The position numbers were made by a program, and so were the translations under genes. 23,143 nt of DNA from Planctomycetia bacterium (lineage in GTDB: Bacteria; Planctomycetota; UBA11346): NCBI GenBank assembly GCA_005801395.1, contig SYDV01000036.1:1-23143 (forward strand), written 5' to 3'. Shown here piece after piece: positions 1-8,621 of the stretch (position 1 is the first letter of the stretch; each line of letters opens with the position of its first letter). The notes beneath the pieces are model-generated. The model did not search any database, had not been told where the DNA came from, and was given only the letters and a program-made list of their open reading frames with translations.

Positions 1-231
1 AACTCAGCTGTGGCGGATGTCGATGTGTTACTGGAAGGTCCGAATAAAACCATTAGCAGACAAGATAGGTGTCGTCCGTTTACTATGTATGGAAATACCG
101 GCGATTATTATCGTGAGTGGAAACCTACCACGGGTATTTACCACCTGACGGTAAAACCGATTGGTTTTGATCAGCACGATGGGAATGATTACAAAATTTC
201 CTTTACGGTCGTCGATTCGGCAAGTAAGTAA
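1..231 (+). CDS. C-terminal end of a secreted or surface protein with an Ig-like extension domain (5' partial)
   Basis: The reading frame is open from the first base (N-S-A-V-A-D...) to a TAA at 229-231, so this is the 3' end of a gene that starts before the window rather than a 73-residue protein starting at the GTG at position 10. The visible 76 residues read like a small beta-sandwich repeat seen at the ends of many PVC and Bacteroidetes extracellular proteins: a D-V-L-L-E-G strand, R-P-F-T-M-Y-G-N, then Y-Y-R-E-W-K-P, G-I-Y-H-L-T-V-K-P and finally F-T-V-V-D. In those families the pattern is a sugar-binding or structural domain on surface enzymes; that assignment rests on pattern memory. 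No catalytic part is visible. The product is probably exported, but its signal peptide lies outside the window. Confidence 0.6.
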   Translation, partial: NSAVADVDVLLEGPNKTISRQDRCRPFTMYGNTGDYYREWKPTTGIYHLTVKPIGFDQHDGNDYKISFTVVDSASK

Positions 232-587
232 TTATCTTCCTATTAGCAATTTCTTCTGTTCGTGTGCGACATGGTCGAATACCAATTCCGGATCATCTTA
301 GTCGGAATGATCCATTAACATGGAGGACCGGAGCACCCGAGGGAAAAAGAGAAAAAAGCTGAAAAACGTTTTTTGCGCGGCATTTTATTCATTTCTGTAT
401 TTGTTCGCCTCCGGTGCTCCGGTCCTCCATGTTAATCTTCTTTTGATTACGGAATTATGATCTGGAATTGGTCTAACAAAGGCAATTCACAGGAGGCGCA
501 GAGATGCGGAGATGAGAGGAGAAGAAATCAATTTGATTTCTCATCCTAACCCCGCGCTTCTTTCAATGTCGACCTCTTCGGCGGCGA
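232..587. other. Non-coding stretch with a nested inverted-repeat element
   Basis: No convincing gene is seen between the stop of the first gene and the 3' end of the radical SAM gene. The stretch holds the long inverted repeat at 281-472, a purine-rich run around 490-525, and a short AT-rich palindrome at 523-541 (agaaatcaa/t/ttgatttct). On the minus strand the palindrome follows the radical SAM stop and leads into a pyrimidine-rich run, so it might help end that transcript, but there is no clean T-tract. Confidence 0.6.
281..472. repeat. Long nested inverted repeat, MITE-like or REP-like
   Basis: The inner arms at 315-337 and 413-435 are perfect 23-bp reverse complements (left arm starts ttaacatggagg). 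The outer arms at 281-296 (accaattccggatcat) and 457-472 (atgatctggaattggt) are also reverse complements with one mismatch. The parts between inner and outer arms pair poorly. The 75-bp centre carries A-rich runs and a smaller palindrome aaaaacgttttt at 362-373. No open reading frame or transposase is inside, and no clear target-site duplication is seen at the ends. It could be a miniature mobile element, a REP-like palindrome or a structured RNA. Confidence 0.6.
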
Positions 588-1694
588 TTAGAAAATCATC
601 TCCTGCTTTCCAAATGGCGAACGAAACGCGCTGGTTGAGAGTGTTGGAAAATCCGTGCTAATTCCAGCTCGGCGGCGTGCGAGATCAAACATATTGGCGA
701 TTTGTTCAGCAAAAATACCATTGCCGGTCATGCGGTGACCAAACCGAGTGTCATTTAATTTACCATCGCGCATGGATTCAATACGGTGGAGAATTTTATT
801 TTTTGCACTTGGTGCGACGCGGTTGAGCCAGTCACTGAATAAATCAGCGACACCATGCGGCAAACGCACGATGGTGTAATTGGCGTAATTCGCTCCGGCT
901 TCAGCGGCGGCTTGCAAGATGGTTGGGATTTCGTGGTCGGTGAGCCCAGGAATAATAGGGGCGACATTCACGCCGACGGGAATACCGGCCCCAGCTAATT
1001 CACGGATGGCTTGTAAACGTGCCGCAGGTACTGAAGCGCGCGGTTCCAAATCCCGTGCTAAATCGGCATTCAATGAGGTAACCGTGATGGTGACACTGAC
1101 GCCAGAGAAATCCGCTAAGCGTTTAAATAAATCAATATCGCGAGTAATCAGGCGATTTTTGCTAATCAAGGCGACGGGATTACGAAATTCGGCTAAGACT
1201 TCCAGGCACGCCCGCGTTAGGCGTAAATGTCGTTCAATCGGTTGATAACAGTCGGTGACGCCACTCATGGCAAGCACCTGTGGTGTCCAAGAGGGTGCAG
1301 ATAATTCTTTACGCAGGAGGGCAGCCGCATTGCGTTTGGCTAATAATTTTGTTTCAAAATCGAGTCCAGCGGAGAAGCCTAAATATTCATGATAGGGACG
1401 GGCATAACAATAAATGCACCCATGTTCGCAGCCGCGATAAGGATTGAGGCTGGCTGTAAACGGTACGTCAGGGCTGTCTTGCTTGGAAATTAATGATTTG
1501 GCATCGTCTTCAAACACGACCGTATCTGGCGCTGGGTCTTCCTGGGGATCCCAGTCGGGTCCGGGTTTCAAAGCCAATGACTCAAACCGATTCCGTGGAT
1601 TGACCGACACGCCACGACCATGGTGATGAATATGGGGCATGAACTCGGGTGGATCGTTTTGTTCGCCAAGGTGCATATGGGGCAGTATGGACAC
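588..1694 (-). CDS. PA0069-type radical SAM protein (SplB-like)
   Basis: A protein of up to 368 residues with the radical SAM iron-sulfur motif C89-x3-C93-x2-C96 in the context R-G-C-E-H-G-C-I-Y-C-Y-A-R-P, which should bind a 4Fe-4S cluster and S-adenosylmethionine. The N-terminal G-R-G-V-S-V-N-P-R-N-R-F-E segment before the cluster is typical of the PA0069/Rv2578c family, whose members resemble spore photoproduct lyase in the core but have no firmly assigned substrate. The rest follows the expected partial TIM barrel. The start is uncertain: the longest frame opens with GTG at 1694, while ATG codons at 1676 and 1640 are alternatives and none has a good ribosome binding site. The gene is divergent from the sigma factor gene and shows no functional link with its neighbours. 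Confidence 0.9.
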   Translation of the reverse strand: MSILPHMHLGEQNDPPEFMPHIHHHGRGVSVNPRNRFESLALKPGPDWDPQEDPAPDTVVFEDDAKSLISKQDSPDVPFTASLNPYRGCEHGCIYCYARPYHEYLGFSAGLDFETKLLAKRNAAALLRKELSAPSWTPQVLAMSGVTDCYQPIERHLRLTRACLEVLAEFRNPVALISKNRLITRDIDLFKRLADFSGVSVTITVTSLNADLARDLEPRASVPAARLQAIRELAGAGIPVGVNVAPIIPGLTDHEIPTILQAAAEAGANYANYTIVRLPHGVADLFSDWLNRVAPSAKNKILHRIESMRDGKLNDTRFGHRMTGNGIFAEQIANMFDLARRRAGISTDFPTLSTSAFRSPFGKQEMIF

Positions 1695-1698
1695 ACTT

Positions 1699-1735
1699 GG
1701 AGGGTCCGGAAGCCCGAATCGAAGTCCGGACCTCC
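1699..1735. repeat. GC-rich hairpin between divergent genes
   Basis: The left arm ggagggtccgga (1699-1710) pairs with the right arm tccggacctcc (1725-1735) with one unpaired G, leaving a 14-nt loop. It sits just upstream of the radical SAM start and 68 bp before the sigma factor ATG. No T-tract follows on either strand, so it is not a standard terminator. It could be a small REP-like element or a regulatory site. Its T-C-C-G-G-A core recurs in the palindrome at 8587-8604. Confidence 0.5.
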
Positions 1736-1802
1736 GAATTTCCAGCCGTACCTACCCAAATTCCGGTTCTAAATCCAACTTGTTGCAGGACGCTCCAAAT
1801 AA

Positions 1803-2459
1803 ATGGTAATAGAACGTCACTTCAGTGAAGTACCTACGCTTCTCAAGGCTGCTCACGGCGAAACTGACATCGAACTGAACCTCTCACCTATGTCCGACTT
1901 AATTGATCCACTTGATGTCCTCGCTGTGCGCGCCCAGGCGGGCGATCATGAAGCGTTTGTGGCCATGGTGGAACAAACCGAACGTGATTTGCGCGTAGTG
2001 GTGAGTTGTTACGCGACCAATTTGGCCATGGTCGATGAAGTGATGCAGGGGACTTATGTCACGGCATTTGAACGATTGAACACCTATCAACCTCGGGGGA
2101 CGCTGCGTCCGTGGTTAATCGGCATTGCACGTAATTTAATTCGCCGCGAATTGACTCAACGGTCCAAAGCGTTGGCGATGGATGGTGAAGTATTAGAACA
2201 AATTTTAGCACGACAGTCGATGGAGCGCTTGGAACACGATGATGAGCGCGTACCGGAGTCGTCACTGGCTGTTTTGCGTTCGTGTCTGGAACAATTGGCG
2301 CCTGAAGCGCGACAATTAATTACAGAGCGCTATGTCTGTGGCCGTCAAGTGAATGATATTGCAATGATATTACAGCGTTCTGCAAACTGGGTTGCGGTCA
2401 CATTATTTCGCGTGCGTAAGACTCTGCATCTGTGTTTACGTCAAGGTGGCGTATCATGA
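1803..2459 (+). CDS. ECF-type RNA polymerase sigma factor, PVC family
   Basis: The 218-residue product has two recognisable sigma parts. Region 2 covers roughly residues 40-115 (A-G-D-H-E-A-F, then V-D-E-V-M-Q-G-T-Y-V-T-A-F-E-R-L, then R-P-W-L-I-G-I-A-R-N), which binds core polymerase and the -10 element. Region 4 covers roughly residues 155-212 (L-A-P-E-A-R-Q-L-I-T-E-R-Y, then V-N-D-I-A-M-I-L-Q-R-S, then F-R-V-R-K-T-L), a helix-turn-helix for the -35 element. It resembles the ECF group that in planctomycetes and verrucomicrobia is paired with FecR proteins. The TGA overlaps the next ATG (ATGA), so the two are translationally coupled. The first ATG has AGGA 12 nt upstream, which is long; the ATG at 1890 (M-S-D-L-I-D) is an alternative start just before the conserved part. 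Confidence 0.88.
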   Translation: MVIERHFSEVPTLLKAAHGETDIELNLSPMSDLIDPLDVLAVRAQAGDHEAFVAMVEQTERDLRVVVSCYATNLAMVDEVMQGTYVTAFERLNTYQPRGTLRPWLIGIARNLIRRELTQRSKALAMDGEVLEQILARQSMERLEHDDERVPESSLAVLRSCLEQLAPEARQLITERYVCGRQVNDIAMILQRSANWVAVTLFRVRKTLHLCLRQGGVS

Positions 2460-3757
2460 GCGATGCCGATATTGTTGCTTTAGTCGCAGCGCATGTTGAA
2501 GGTGATTTAGATCCCGTCAGTCGTTCGCATTTAGTGGAAAAGTTAAATGAAGATCCAACCCTAAGCCTCACTATTGGCGATCAGGTTCGGACACATTTGT
2601 TGCTCCACGCGTTACTACACCAATCACAACCAAGTCTGGCGGTACAACGTGCGCGTCTGATTCCTGCTGGTTTTTCACCAATAAAAAAGAAACAATTGGT
2701 GGCATCGGCCCACGCATTGCGCCCCGCAGCGACGCGGCGTCCTTCACGCTGGTGGTACGCTGTGGTCGCAAGTGCGTCAGCCGCAGCAGCGTTAATATTT
2801 GGCGTGTGGTTTTCTCCATCGTTTACTAATTATTTTATTTCTGCTCATACGACCGCACGAATTGTTGCTCATTCGGATGTGCGCATTGTTCGTGGACCCG
2901 CTTCATTATCGCAGCAAAAAGGTCATGGTTTTTTACTGCCAGGCGACACTGTAATGACTGCCGCGAATCAACGAGCGGAATTAAAATACGAACATGAAGA
3001 TACCGTGGTTGATATAGGGCCGTTAACCCGCGTGCAGGCAATTGGCGGGGCTGGCAAACGGTTTCGTTTAGAACAGGGCATGGTGGACATTAAGGCCATG
3101 CCACAACCACCGACGAAACCGATGGTGGTCGAGACACCGCATGCAGATGTCACGGTTATTGGAACAGCTTTTAATTTATCTAGCGATCGATTTTTAACCT
3201 GGCTCAGCGTTAATCATGGCCAAGTACAATTTAAAAATCACGCTGGTGAGCGCTTATCCGTTGGCGCCGGGCAGCGTGCGTTAGCGGCTGATCGCTTGAC
3301 GCTCATTCCTCCTGATCGTGGTTGTGGATTAATTGGCGAATATTATCAGGGCATGGATTTGACCAATTTAAAATCGAAGCGGTTGGATCCGGTTATTGCA
3401 TTTGATTGGGAATCTGATGAGCCAGCTCCAGGAATGACGCATCCTTTTTCTGTGCGATGGACCGGAATGATTGAAGCGCGATTTGCGGAAACGTATCGAA
3501 TTTTTCTACCAAGTGATGACGGAGTGCGCTTATGGATCGATAACCGTTTGGTTTTTGATAATTGGCGCGTGCAAGCCTACCGCGAAGATAATGAACGTTA
3601 TGGCGTCTTCACGTTTGACCAAGATCGCCTGCGCGTTCCCATTCGCTTAGAATATTTTGAGCGTCACACCTTCGCCATTCTTCGTTTAATATGGATGAGT
3701 AATTCACAACCGCGTCAAGTAATTCCGGCAAGTGCTCTTTATCCAGAGGGTAATTAA
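2456..3757 (+). CDS. FecR-type anti-sigma/membrane sensor with C-terminal PA14 domain
   Basis: A protein of 433 residues starting at the ATG that overlaps the sigma factor stop. An AAGGTGG ribosome site at 2443-2449 lies 6 nt upstream, so this start is preferred over the upstream in-frame codon at 2432. Order of parts: a cytoplasmic N-terminal segment of about 97 residues that would meet the sigma factor; one membrane span at about 99-120 (W-W-Y-A-V-V-A-S...G-V-W-F); a FecR beta domain at about 135-275 (L-P-G-D-T-V, V-D-I-G-P-L-T-R-V, V-E-T-P-H-A-D-V-T-V-I-G-T-A-F); and a PA14 domain at about 285-430 (G-L-I-G-E-Y-Y-Q-G, S-D-D-G-V-R-L-W-I-D-N-R-L-V-F-D-N-W). PA14 domains often bind carbohydrate. 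The inferred role is to hold the sigma factor until a sugar is met outside the membrane. The anti-sigma function itself is not shown by the sequence. Confidence 0.88.
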   Translation: MSDADIVALVAAHVEGDLDPVSRSHLVEKLNEDPTLSLTIGDQVRTHLLLHALLHQSQPSLAVQRARLIPAGFSPIKKKQLVASAHALRPAATRRPSRWWYAVVASASAAAALIFGVWFSPSFTNYFISAHTTARIVAHSDVRIVRGPASLSQQKGHGFLLPGDTVMTAANQRAELKYEHEDTVVDIGPLTRVQAIGGAGKRFRLEQGMVDIKAMPQPPTKPMVVETPHADVTVIGTAFNLSSDRFLTWLSVNHGQVQFKNHAGERLSVGAGQRALAADRLTLIPPDRGCGLIGEYYQGMDLTNLKSKRLDPVIAFDWESDEPAPGMTHPFSVRWTGMIEARFAETYRIFLPSDDGVRLWIDNRLVFDNWRVQAYREDNERYGVFTFDQDRLRVPIRLEYFERHTFAILRLIWMSNSQPRQVIPASALYPEGN

Positions 3758-4009
3758 TGCTTCTGATAATGTGCGCTCTGATGCTCGACCTTTTTCCTTA
3801 TTTTAAAGTTTGCGCTTCGGACTTTCGTGTGGGTGCGTTCGTGTGCCAACCGGCAACATCAGCGCCAATTCTGCCCTCTGTGGTTAATAACTCATCTTCT
3901 TGTTTATTGAGCGGCCAGGAGCCATACGGAAGTCTGAATCCCCTCAAAGTTTGCCCCGTTGCCGTTAACATTTTCCCCGACGCATTTCGTCAAGGATTGT
4001 CATAATTTT

Positions 4010-7000
4010 ATGTCGTACCTCCTGCGCACGCTCGCTCTCGTTCCCTTACTCGCTTTTCAAGTCGTGATACCAGCGGTTGAATTAGGTGAAGGAAATAAAC
4101 CGCCGAAAGGGCCAAACGTTGATGAAGCCGAATGGCTGAAGTCATTAAAATTACCCGATGGGTTGCAGCCTTCCGTGTGGGCCTCGGGGACCCAAATATT
4201 AAATGCCATCGCCATTGATGTTGATGAACAAGGGCGTGTCTTCGCCGCAGAAACAGCGCGTTGGCGTTTAGGTGGCGTCATTGATGTACGTAATTTTTTA
4301 TTCCTTTATAAAGATGATTTGCGTGTCGAGACCTCGGCCAATCGTGCGGCAGTGATTGAAAAATGGAAAGATAAGTTCCCAAAAGAGTTTTTTACCAAAG
4401 AGACCGAACGCATTCGTCTGCTGGTAGACAGTGACGGCGATGGCAAAGCGGATAAATCAAGCGTTTTCACTGATGGCTTTCGTGATCCTGTAGATGGCCC
4501 TGCGGCTGGCGTTATGGCCTTTAACGGTCGCGTTTACCTGACCAATATTCCAAAGCTGTATGCCTTTGATGATAAAAATAATGATGGTGTAGCTGATCGT
4601 CACGAAGTGCTCGCCGATGGTTTTGGCCCACGCTTTAGCATCAGTGGTCACGACATGCATGGATTGGCCATGGGACCTGATGGTCGGATTTATTTTTCTA
4701 TGGGTGATCGTGGCTTCAATGTTACAACCAAAGAAGGAAAAACGTTTAAGGATCCGATGTCTGGAGGAGTGTTCCGCTGTGATCCTGACGGTTCTCATTT
4801 TGAGCAGTATTATTGGGATCTGCGTAACCCACAAGAATTGGCCTTTGATGCCTGGGGTAATTTATTTACCGTCGATAATAATGCAGACATTGGTGATGCC
4901 GCCCGTGTGGTCTATCTTTTAGAGGGCGGATCAAGTGCCTGGAATCACGGCTGGCAATTACTGGGTAATGACAGCTTTAGTAAAACGGCGGGTTTAGACG
5001 GACGACAGCCAAATCCGTGGTTGGATGAAGGTTTGTGGAAAGCCAACTTTCCCGCGCAACCAGCGTGGTTGCTGCCGGCGGTAGGACACGTGACCAGTGG
5101 CCCGAGTGGTGTGGCATTTTATCCTGGCCTTGGTTTTGGTGATCGACTGACCAACCATTTCTTAGTGTGCGATTATCGCGCGGGTCGCGATTCTGGGGTG
5201 TGGTCATATAAATTAAATGAAGCCGGCGCAGGATTTACGCTACCGGATGACCAAAAGAAACAATTTTTATGGGGCTTGCCCCCAACCGACGTGACTTTTG
5301 GTTATGATGGTCGTATTTATGTGTCGGATTACATAGGTGGCTGGGAATTAAATAATCATGGTCGCGTTATTACCGTCAGTGACCCCGCGACTAGTAATAG
5401 TCAGGAAGTAAAAGATTTAACCGCCTTAATGAAGGCCGGCTTTCAGCAGCGCTCAGTGGCGGAATTAGCGACCTTATTGGGGCATGCGGATATGCGCGTT
5501 CGTCAACGTGCACAATTTGAATTAGTTGCTCGTGGCGCCGATGGAAAAGCCGCATTAACTACGGCGGCGATGAGCGGAGCAACCACGTTTGCTCGTGTTC
5601 ACGGCGTGTGGGGTATTGGTCAAATAGCGCGAAAAGAGGTAATGGCGGCGCAAGTGCTGGTGCCATTGTTGAACGATGCCGATGTGCGAATACGCGAACA
5701 AACGGTTAAAACACTCGGCGATTTAAAATATGCCGACGCGGCGTCAGAGATCGTTAAATTATTAAACGACAGCAACGCTCGCGTGCAAAGTTTTGCCGCC
5801 ATCGCGATTGGTCGTTTAGCACATAAAGCGGCATTCCCAGCGGTGGTTAAGACCTTGGCCAATAATGCGGATAAAGATGTCTATTTGCGGCATGCGTTAA
5901 TTATGGGGTTAATTGGCACTGCAGATGGAAAACAATTAACGGCATTATCAAAAGATTCTTCCGCTGCTGTTCGATTGGGCGCCTTAGTAGCTCTGCGTCG
6001 AATGGGCGATAATGGCTGTGCGGCATTTTTAAATGATGCCAATGAATTGGTGCGCGCGGAAGCCATCCGTGCGGTGTACGAGAAAAATCTGTTAGAAGTG
6101 ATGCCCCAGTTAATGACCCAATTGGATAAACCATTTGGCAAAGAAATTCCAGAAACGATAGCGCGATTACTGTATCTTCGCCTGATCAATGCTCATTATC
6201 GCCAGGGTGATGAATCTTCAGCAAAAGCATTGTTGGCTTTTGCCGCCAATAAAACATTTCCTTTAGATATGCGTTTGGTGGCTTTGAAATCATTAGAAAA
6301 TTGGCAGCAACCAACTTGGATTGACCCGGTGATTGGCTATGCGCGTAAAGCGAAACGCCGTGAAAAGGGTCCGGATCCTGCGCCGTTAAAAGCCGATTTA
6401 ATGGCCATTATCGATAGTGGTGAAGAACGATTATTAGCCACGGCGGTGAAATTAGCGCAACGATTTGGTTATGGTTTACCGGATGCTGTATTGGTGACGA
6501 TTCTAGACAATGTTTCTATGGCGACCGACGTACGGCGCGAAGCATTGACCTTACTGACCGAGCGAAAATTTGCAGGTTTAAAAGAGCGTTTGCCGCGTCT
6601 CTTGCGCGAAGACAATGCGGATATTCGTCGCGCTGCCTATGCTGCACTGGTGCTTTATGATCGTTCTGCCGCTTTACCGGCTGGTATTGCTGCGCTGGGA
6701 CAAGACAGCAATAGTGAACCAGAATTAATTGCCATAGATAGTCGTACAGAAGGTCCTTGGACCTCTTTGCCGATGGGCGTGCCAACCGCAGCAAATATTG
6801 CTAAAAAAGGTGTCGTGACATGGATTGAAAACTTTAGTAATCCGCACCCGGACGCGGGTGCAAAAGGCGCGATCGTAGCGCGTTTAAATGATGGTGAATT
6901 AGCAGAAAACGATGACGACACCAAGCGAACGGTATGGTTTGATCAACACGAAGCGCGTTTTATTTTAGATTTAGGAAGTGTTGTTGAACTTGGTCGTGTT

Positions 7001-8551
7001 GATACGTATTCTTGGCACAAAGCCAACCGTGCACCGCAAGACTTTGTGTTGTGGGGAGCAAATGGCGACGTGCGTCCAGATCCCACCACGCCAACTCCAG
7101 GAGCAGGCTGGAATAAATTAGGGACGGTCAATACCGTAAATTTAGGTGAAAGTGGTAAACACGGTTCCAGTGTGCTAAATGTGTATGGTAGTTTAGGTGC
7201 TTATCGTTGGCTAATGTGGCAGAGTAAACGCAAAGGTGTCTTTTATAATGAAGTCGCGGTTTATCCCCATGGGCAAGTGCCAGAGGGTTTAGTGCGTGTG
7301 GTAATTGATCAGGAACAAGGCGGTTGGGATACCTTATCGATTGGTGCCCCAGATGCCGCTGGTTTGGCATTATCGGGAATTACCGCCACTTCAGTGGTTG
7401 GATTTGCTAAACCTGCAGACGGCGCTGGCGCTGACGGGGATAAACTTCCTCGATTATTTAATAGTGAATTACCAAAAAATGATGATGACGTTGCGCATAA
7501 CGTGTGGGCTGATGAGGGGGAAGCACGTTGGTTAGTTGATTTACAAAAACCAGTCGAACTCTCGCGTATTAACACTTATTCATGGCACAAAGGCGATCGT
7601 GCCGCACAGGCTTTTACCTTATGGGCCGCAGATGGTGATAAAGCGCCAGATGCAGCGAGTAAAAATTTAATGGCAGCGGGTTGGCGTCAAATCGCCGTCG
7701 TGAATAGCAAAACGAAGGGCAAAAACGATAAGCATGGCAGTAGTATTATTGGTTTTAACCAAGCGATTGGTACCTATCGCTGGTTGTTGTGGCAACACAA
7801 CGAAACCAAGCAGGGTACCTTTATTAGTCGTATTGATATTTTCCCCAATGGCGTGGAATTGCCACCGATTAAACGGCCATTGAGTTTAGCAAATATTGCA
7901 CTCAAACAGCAAGTGCTGACGGAATTCGGAACCATGGATGATGCGGGATCAGCTGCGGTGATCAGTGAGTGGTTGGATAAACTGATCGCTGGGAAGGCTT
8001 TGGGTTATGTGCAGTTGGAATTAGTTACGGCAGCAGCCGCGCGCAAAGAATCAGCCATAGCGGAAAAACTAAAAGCATTCACGGCGGCACTAGATGTCCA
8101 AGATCCACTCGCACGATACCGTGTTTCATTATTAGGCGGTGATGTCAAGAAAGGTGAAGACATCTTTAAATTCCACATTTCGCAATGCATTAAATGTCAT
8201 AGTATCAAACAAGAAGGCGGAAATGCGGGCCCAGATTTAGCGGGTGTCGGTAAGCGATTAACTGCGGATAAGATTTTAGAATCCTTAATTGAGCCGAGTA
8301 AAGTGGTTGTCCCAGGATTCGGCTTGGCGACCATAACACTGAAAGATGGTACCAGCATCAGCGGTTCGCTTTTAAAACAGGATCAAAAAGACGGGGTATT
8401 GCTGCGTAAAGCTGATAATAAAGAAGAAACGATTTCCGCGGATAAAATTGAAAGTATTTCGCCACCACTATCCCCCATGCCGCCATTAGGTTTAGTGTTA
8501 AATGCAACTGAATTACGTGATGTGTTGGCATTCATGTTGTCGCTTAAATAA
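4010..8551 (+). CDS. Giant PVC-type dehydrogenase / HEAT / discoidin-like / cytochrome c protein
   Basis: A secreted protein of 1513 residues. Order of parts: signal peptide (M-S-Y-L-L-R-T-L-A-L-V-P-L-L-A-F); a beta-propeller 'putative membrane-bound dehydrogenase' domain at about 40-460, with D-S-D-G-D-G-K-A-D, G-H-D-M-H-G-L-A and S-M-G-D-R-G; HEAT repeats at about 465-890; two tandem discoidin-like domains at about 904-1087 and 1094-1284; a short helical stretch; and a C-terminal heme domain with C1393-I-K-C1396-H1397 and a later S-P-M-P whose Met could be the sixth ligand. The family is large in planctomycetes and verrucomicrobia, and its substrates are mostly unknown. Oxidation of a sugar or alcohol with electrons passed to the heme is an inference. 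The frame stays open upstream to 3959, but the ATG at 4010 gives a clean signal peptide; its AAGGA (3992-3996) is 13 nt away, a little far. It lies 252 bp after the FecR gene. Confidence 0.9.
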   Translation: MSYLLRTLALVPLLAFQVVIPAVELGEGNKPPKGPNVDEAEWLKSLKLPDGLQPSVWASGTQILNAIAIDVDEQGRVFAAETARWRLGGVIDVRNFLFLYKDDLRVETSANRAAVIEKWKDKFPKEFFTKETERIRLLVDSDGDGKADKSSVFTDGFRDPVDGPAAGVMAFNGRVYLTNIPKLYAFDDKNNDGVADRHEVLADGFGPRFSISGHDMHGLAMGPDGRIYFSMGDRGFNVTTKEGKTFKDPMSGGVFRCDPDGSHFEQYYWDLRNPQELAFDAWGNLFTVDNNADIGDAARVVYLLEGGSSAWNHGWQLLGNDSFSKTAGLDGRQPNPWLDEGLWKANFPAQPAWLLPAVGHVTSGPSGVAFYPGLGFGDRLTNHFLVCDYRAGRDSGVWSYKLNEAGAGFTLPDDQKKQFLWGLPPTDVTFGYDGRIYVSDYIGGWELNNHGRVITVSDPATSNSQEVKDLTALMKAGFQQRSVAELATLLGHADMRVRQRAQFELVARGADGKAALTTAAMSGATTFARVHGVWGIGQIARKEVMAAQVLVPLLNDADVRIREQTVKTLGDLKYADAASEIVKLLNDSNARVQSFAAIAIGRLAHKAAFPAVVKTLANNADKDVYLRHALIMGLIGTADGKQLTALSKDSSAAVRLGALVALRRMGDNGCAAFLNDANELVRAEAIRAVYEKNLLEVMPQLMTQLDKPFGKEIPETIARLLYLRLINAHYRQGDESSAKALLAFAANKTFPLDMRLVALKSLENWQQPTWIDPVIGYARKAKRREKGPDPAPLKADLMAIIDSGEERLLATAVKLAQRFGYGLPDAVLVTILDNVSMATDVRREALTLLTERKFAGLKERLPRLLREDNADIRRAAYAALVLYDRSAALPAGIAALGQDSNSEPELIAIDSRTEGPWTSLPMGVPTAANIAKKGVVTWIENFSNPHPDAGAKGAIVARLNDGELAENDDDTKRTVWFDQHEARFILDLGSVVELGRVDTYSWHKANRAPQDFVLWGANGDVRPDPTTPTPGAGWNKLGTVNTVNLGESGKHGSSVLNVYGSLGAYRWLMWQSKRKGVFYNEVAVYPHGQVPEGLVRVVIDQEQGGWDTLSIGAPDAAGLALSGITATSVVGFAKPADGAGADGDKLPRLFNSELPKNDDDVAHNVWADEGEARWLVDLQKPVELSRINTYSWHKGDRAAQAFTLWAADGDKAPDAASKNLMAAGWRQIAVVNSKTKGKNDKHGSSIIGFNQAIGTYRWLLWQHNETKQGTFISRIDIFPNGVELPPIKRPLSLANIALKQQVLTEFGTMDDAGSAAVISEWLDKLIAGKALGYVQLELVTAAAARKESAIAEKLKAFTAALDVQDPLARYRVSLLGGDVKKGEDIFKFHISQCIKCHSIKQEGGNAGPDLAGVGKRLTADKILESLIEPSKVVVPGFGLATITLKDGTSISGSLLKQDQKDGVLLRKADNKEETISADKIESISPPLSPMPPLGLVLNATELRDVLAFMLSLK

Positions 8552-8586
8552 CTTGGATTCTTTATCAGTTTCGAATAACCCTAAGA

Positions 8587-8604
8587 CATCCGGACTTCCG
8601 GATG
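8587..8604. repeat. Perfect short palindrome in the intergenic gap
   Basis: The sequence catccggacttccggatg has 8-bp perfect arms around a 2-nt centre. It lies between the stop of the giant cytochrome protein at 8551 and the ribosome site of the TIM-barrel gene at 8611. There is no T-tract after it. It could be a processing or attenuation hairpin between two co-transcribed genes, a protein binding site, or a REP-like element related to the hairpin at 1699-1735. Confidence 0.45.
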
Positions 8605-8621
8605 CAGAATAAGGACTAACT

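Noticed and set aside
10..231. A complete 73-residue gene starting at GTG 10
   Set aside because: The frame is open to the window edge and the sequence is a typical C-terminal domain, so it is the end of a longer gene.
919..1245. A 108-residue plus-strand frame inside the radical SAM gene
   Set aside because: It is antisense to a well-supported gene with a clear cluster motif and shows no family features of its own.
3757..4005. An 82-residue frame whose ATG overlaps the stop of the FecR/PA14 gene, with a hydrophobic N-terminus
   Set aside because: The overlap suggests coupling, but the composition (many Cys, Ser and Pro, no motif) is unlike the neighbours, no family is recognised, and there is no clear ribosome site. 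More likely the intergenic gap before the giant cytochrome gene.
4457..4834. A 125-residue minus-strand frame inside the giant cytochrome gene
   Set aside because: Antisense shadow of conserved propeller sequence, with no recognisable features.
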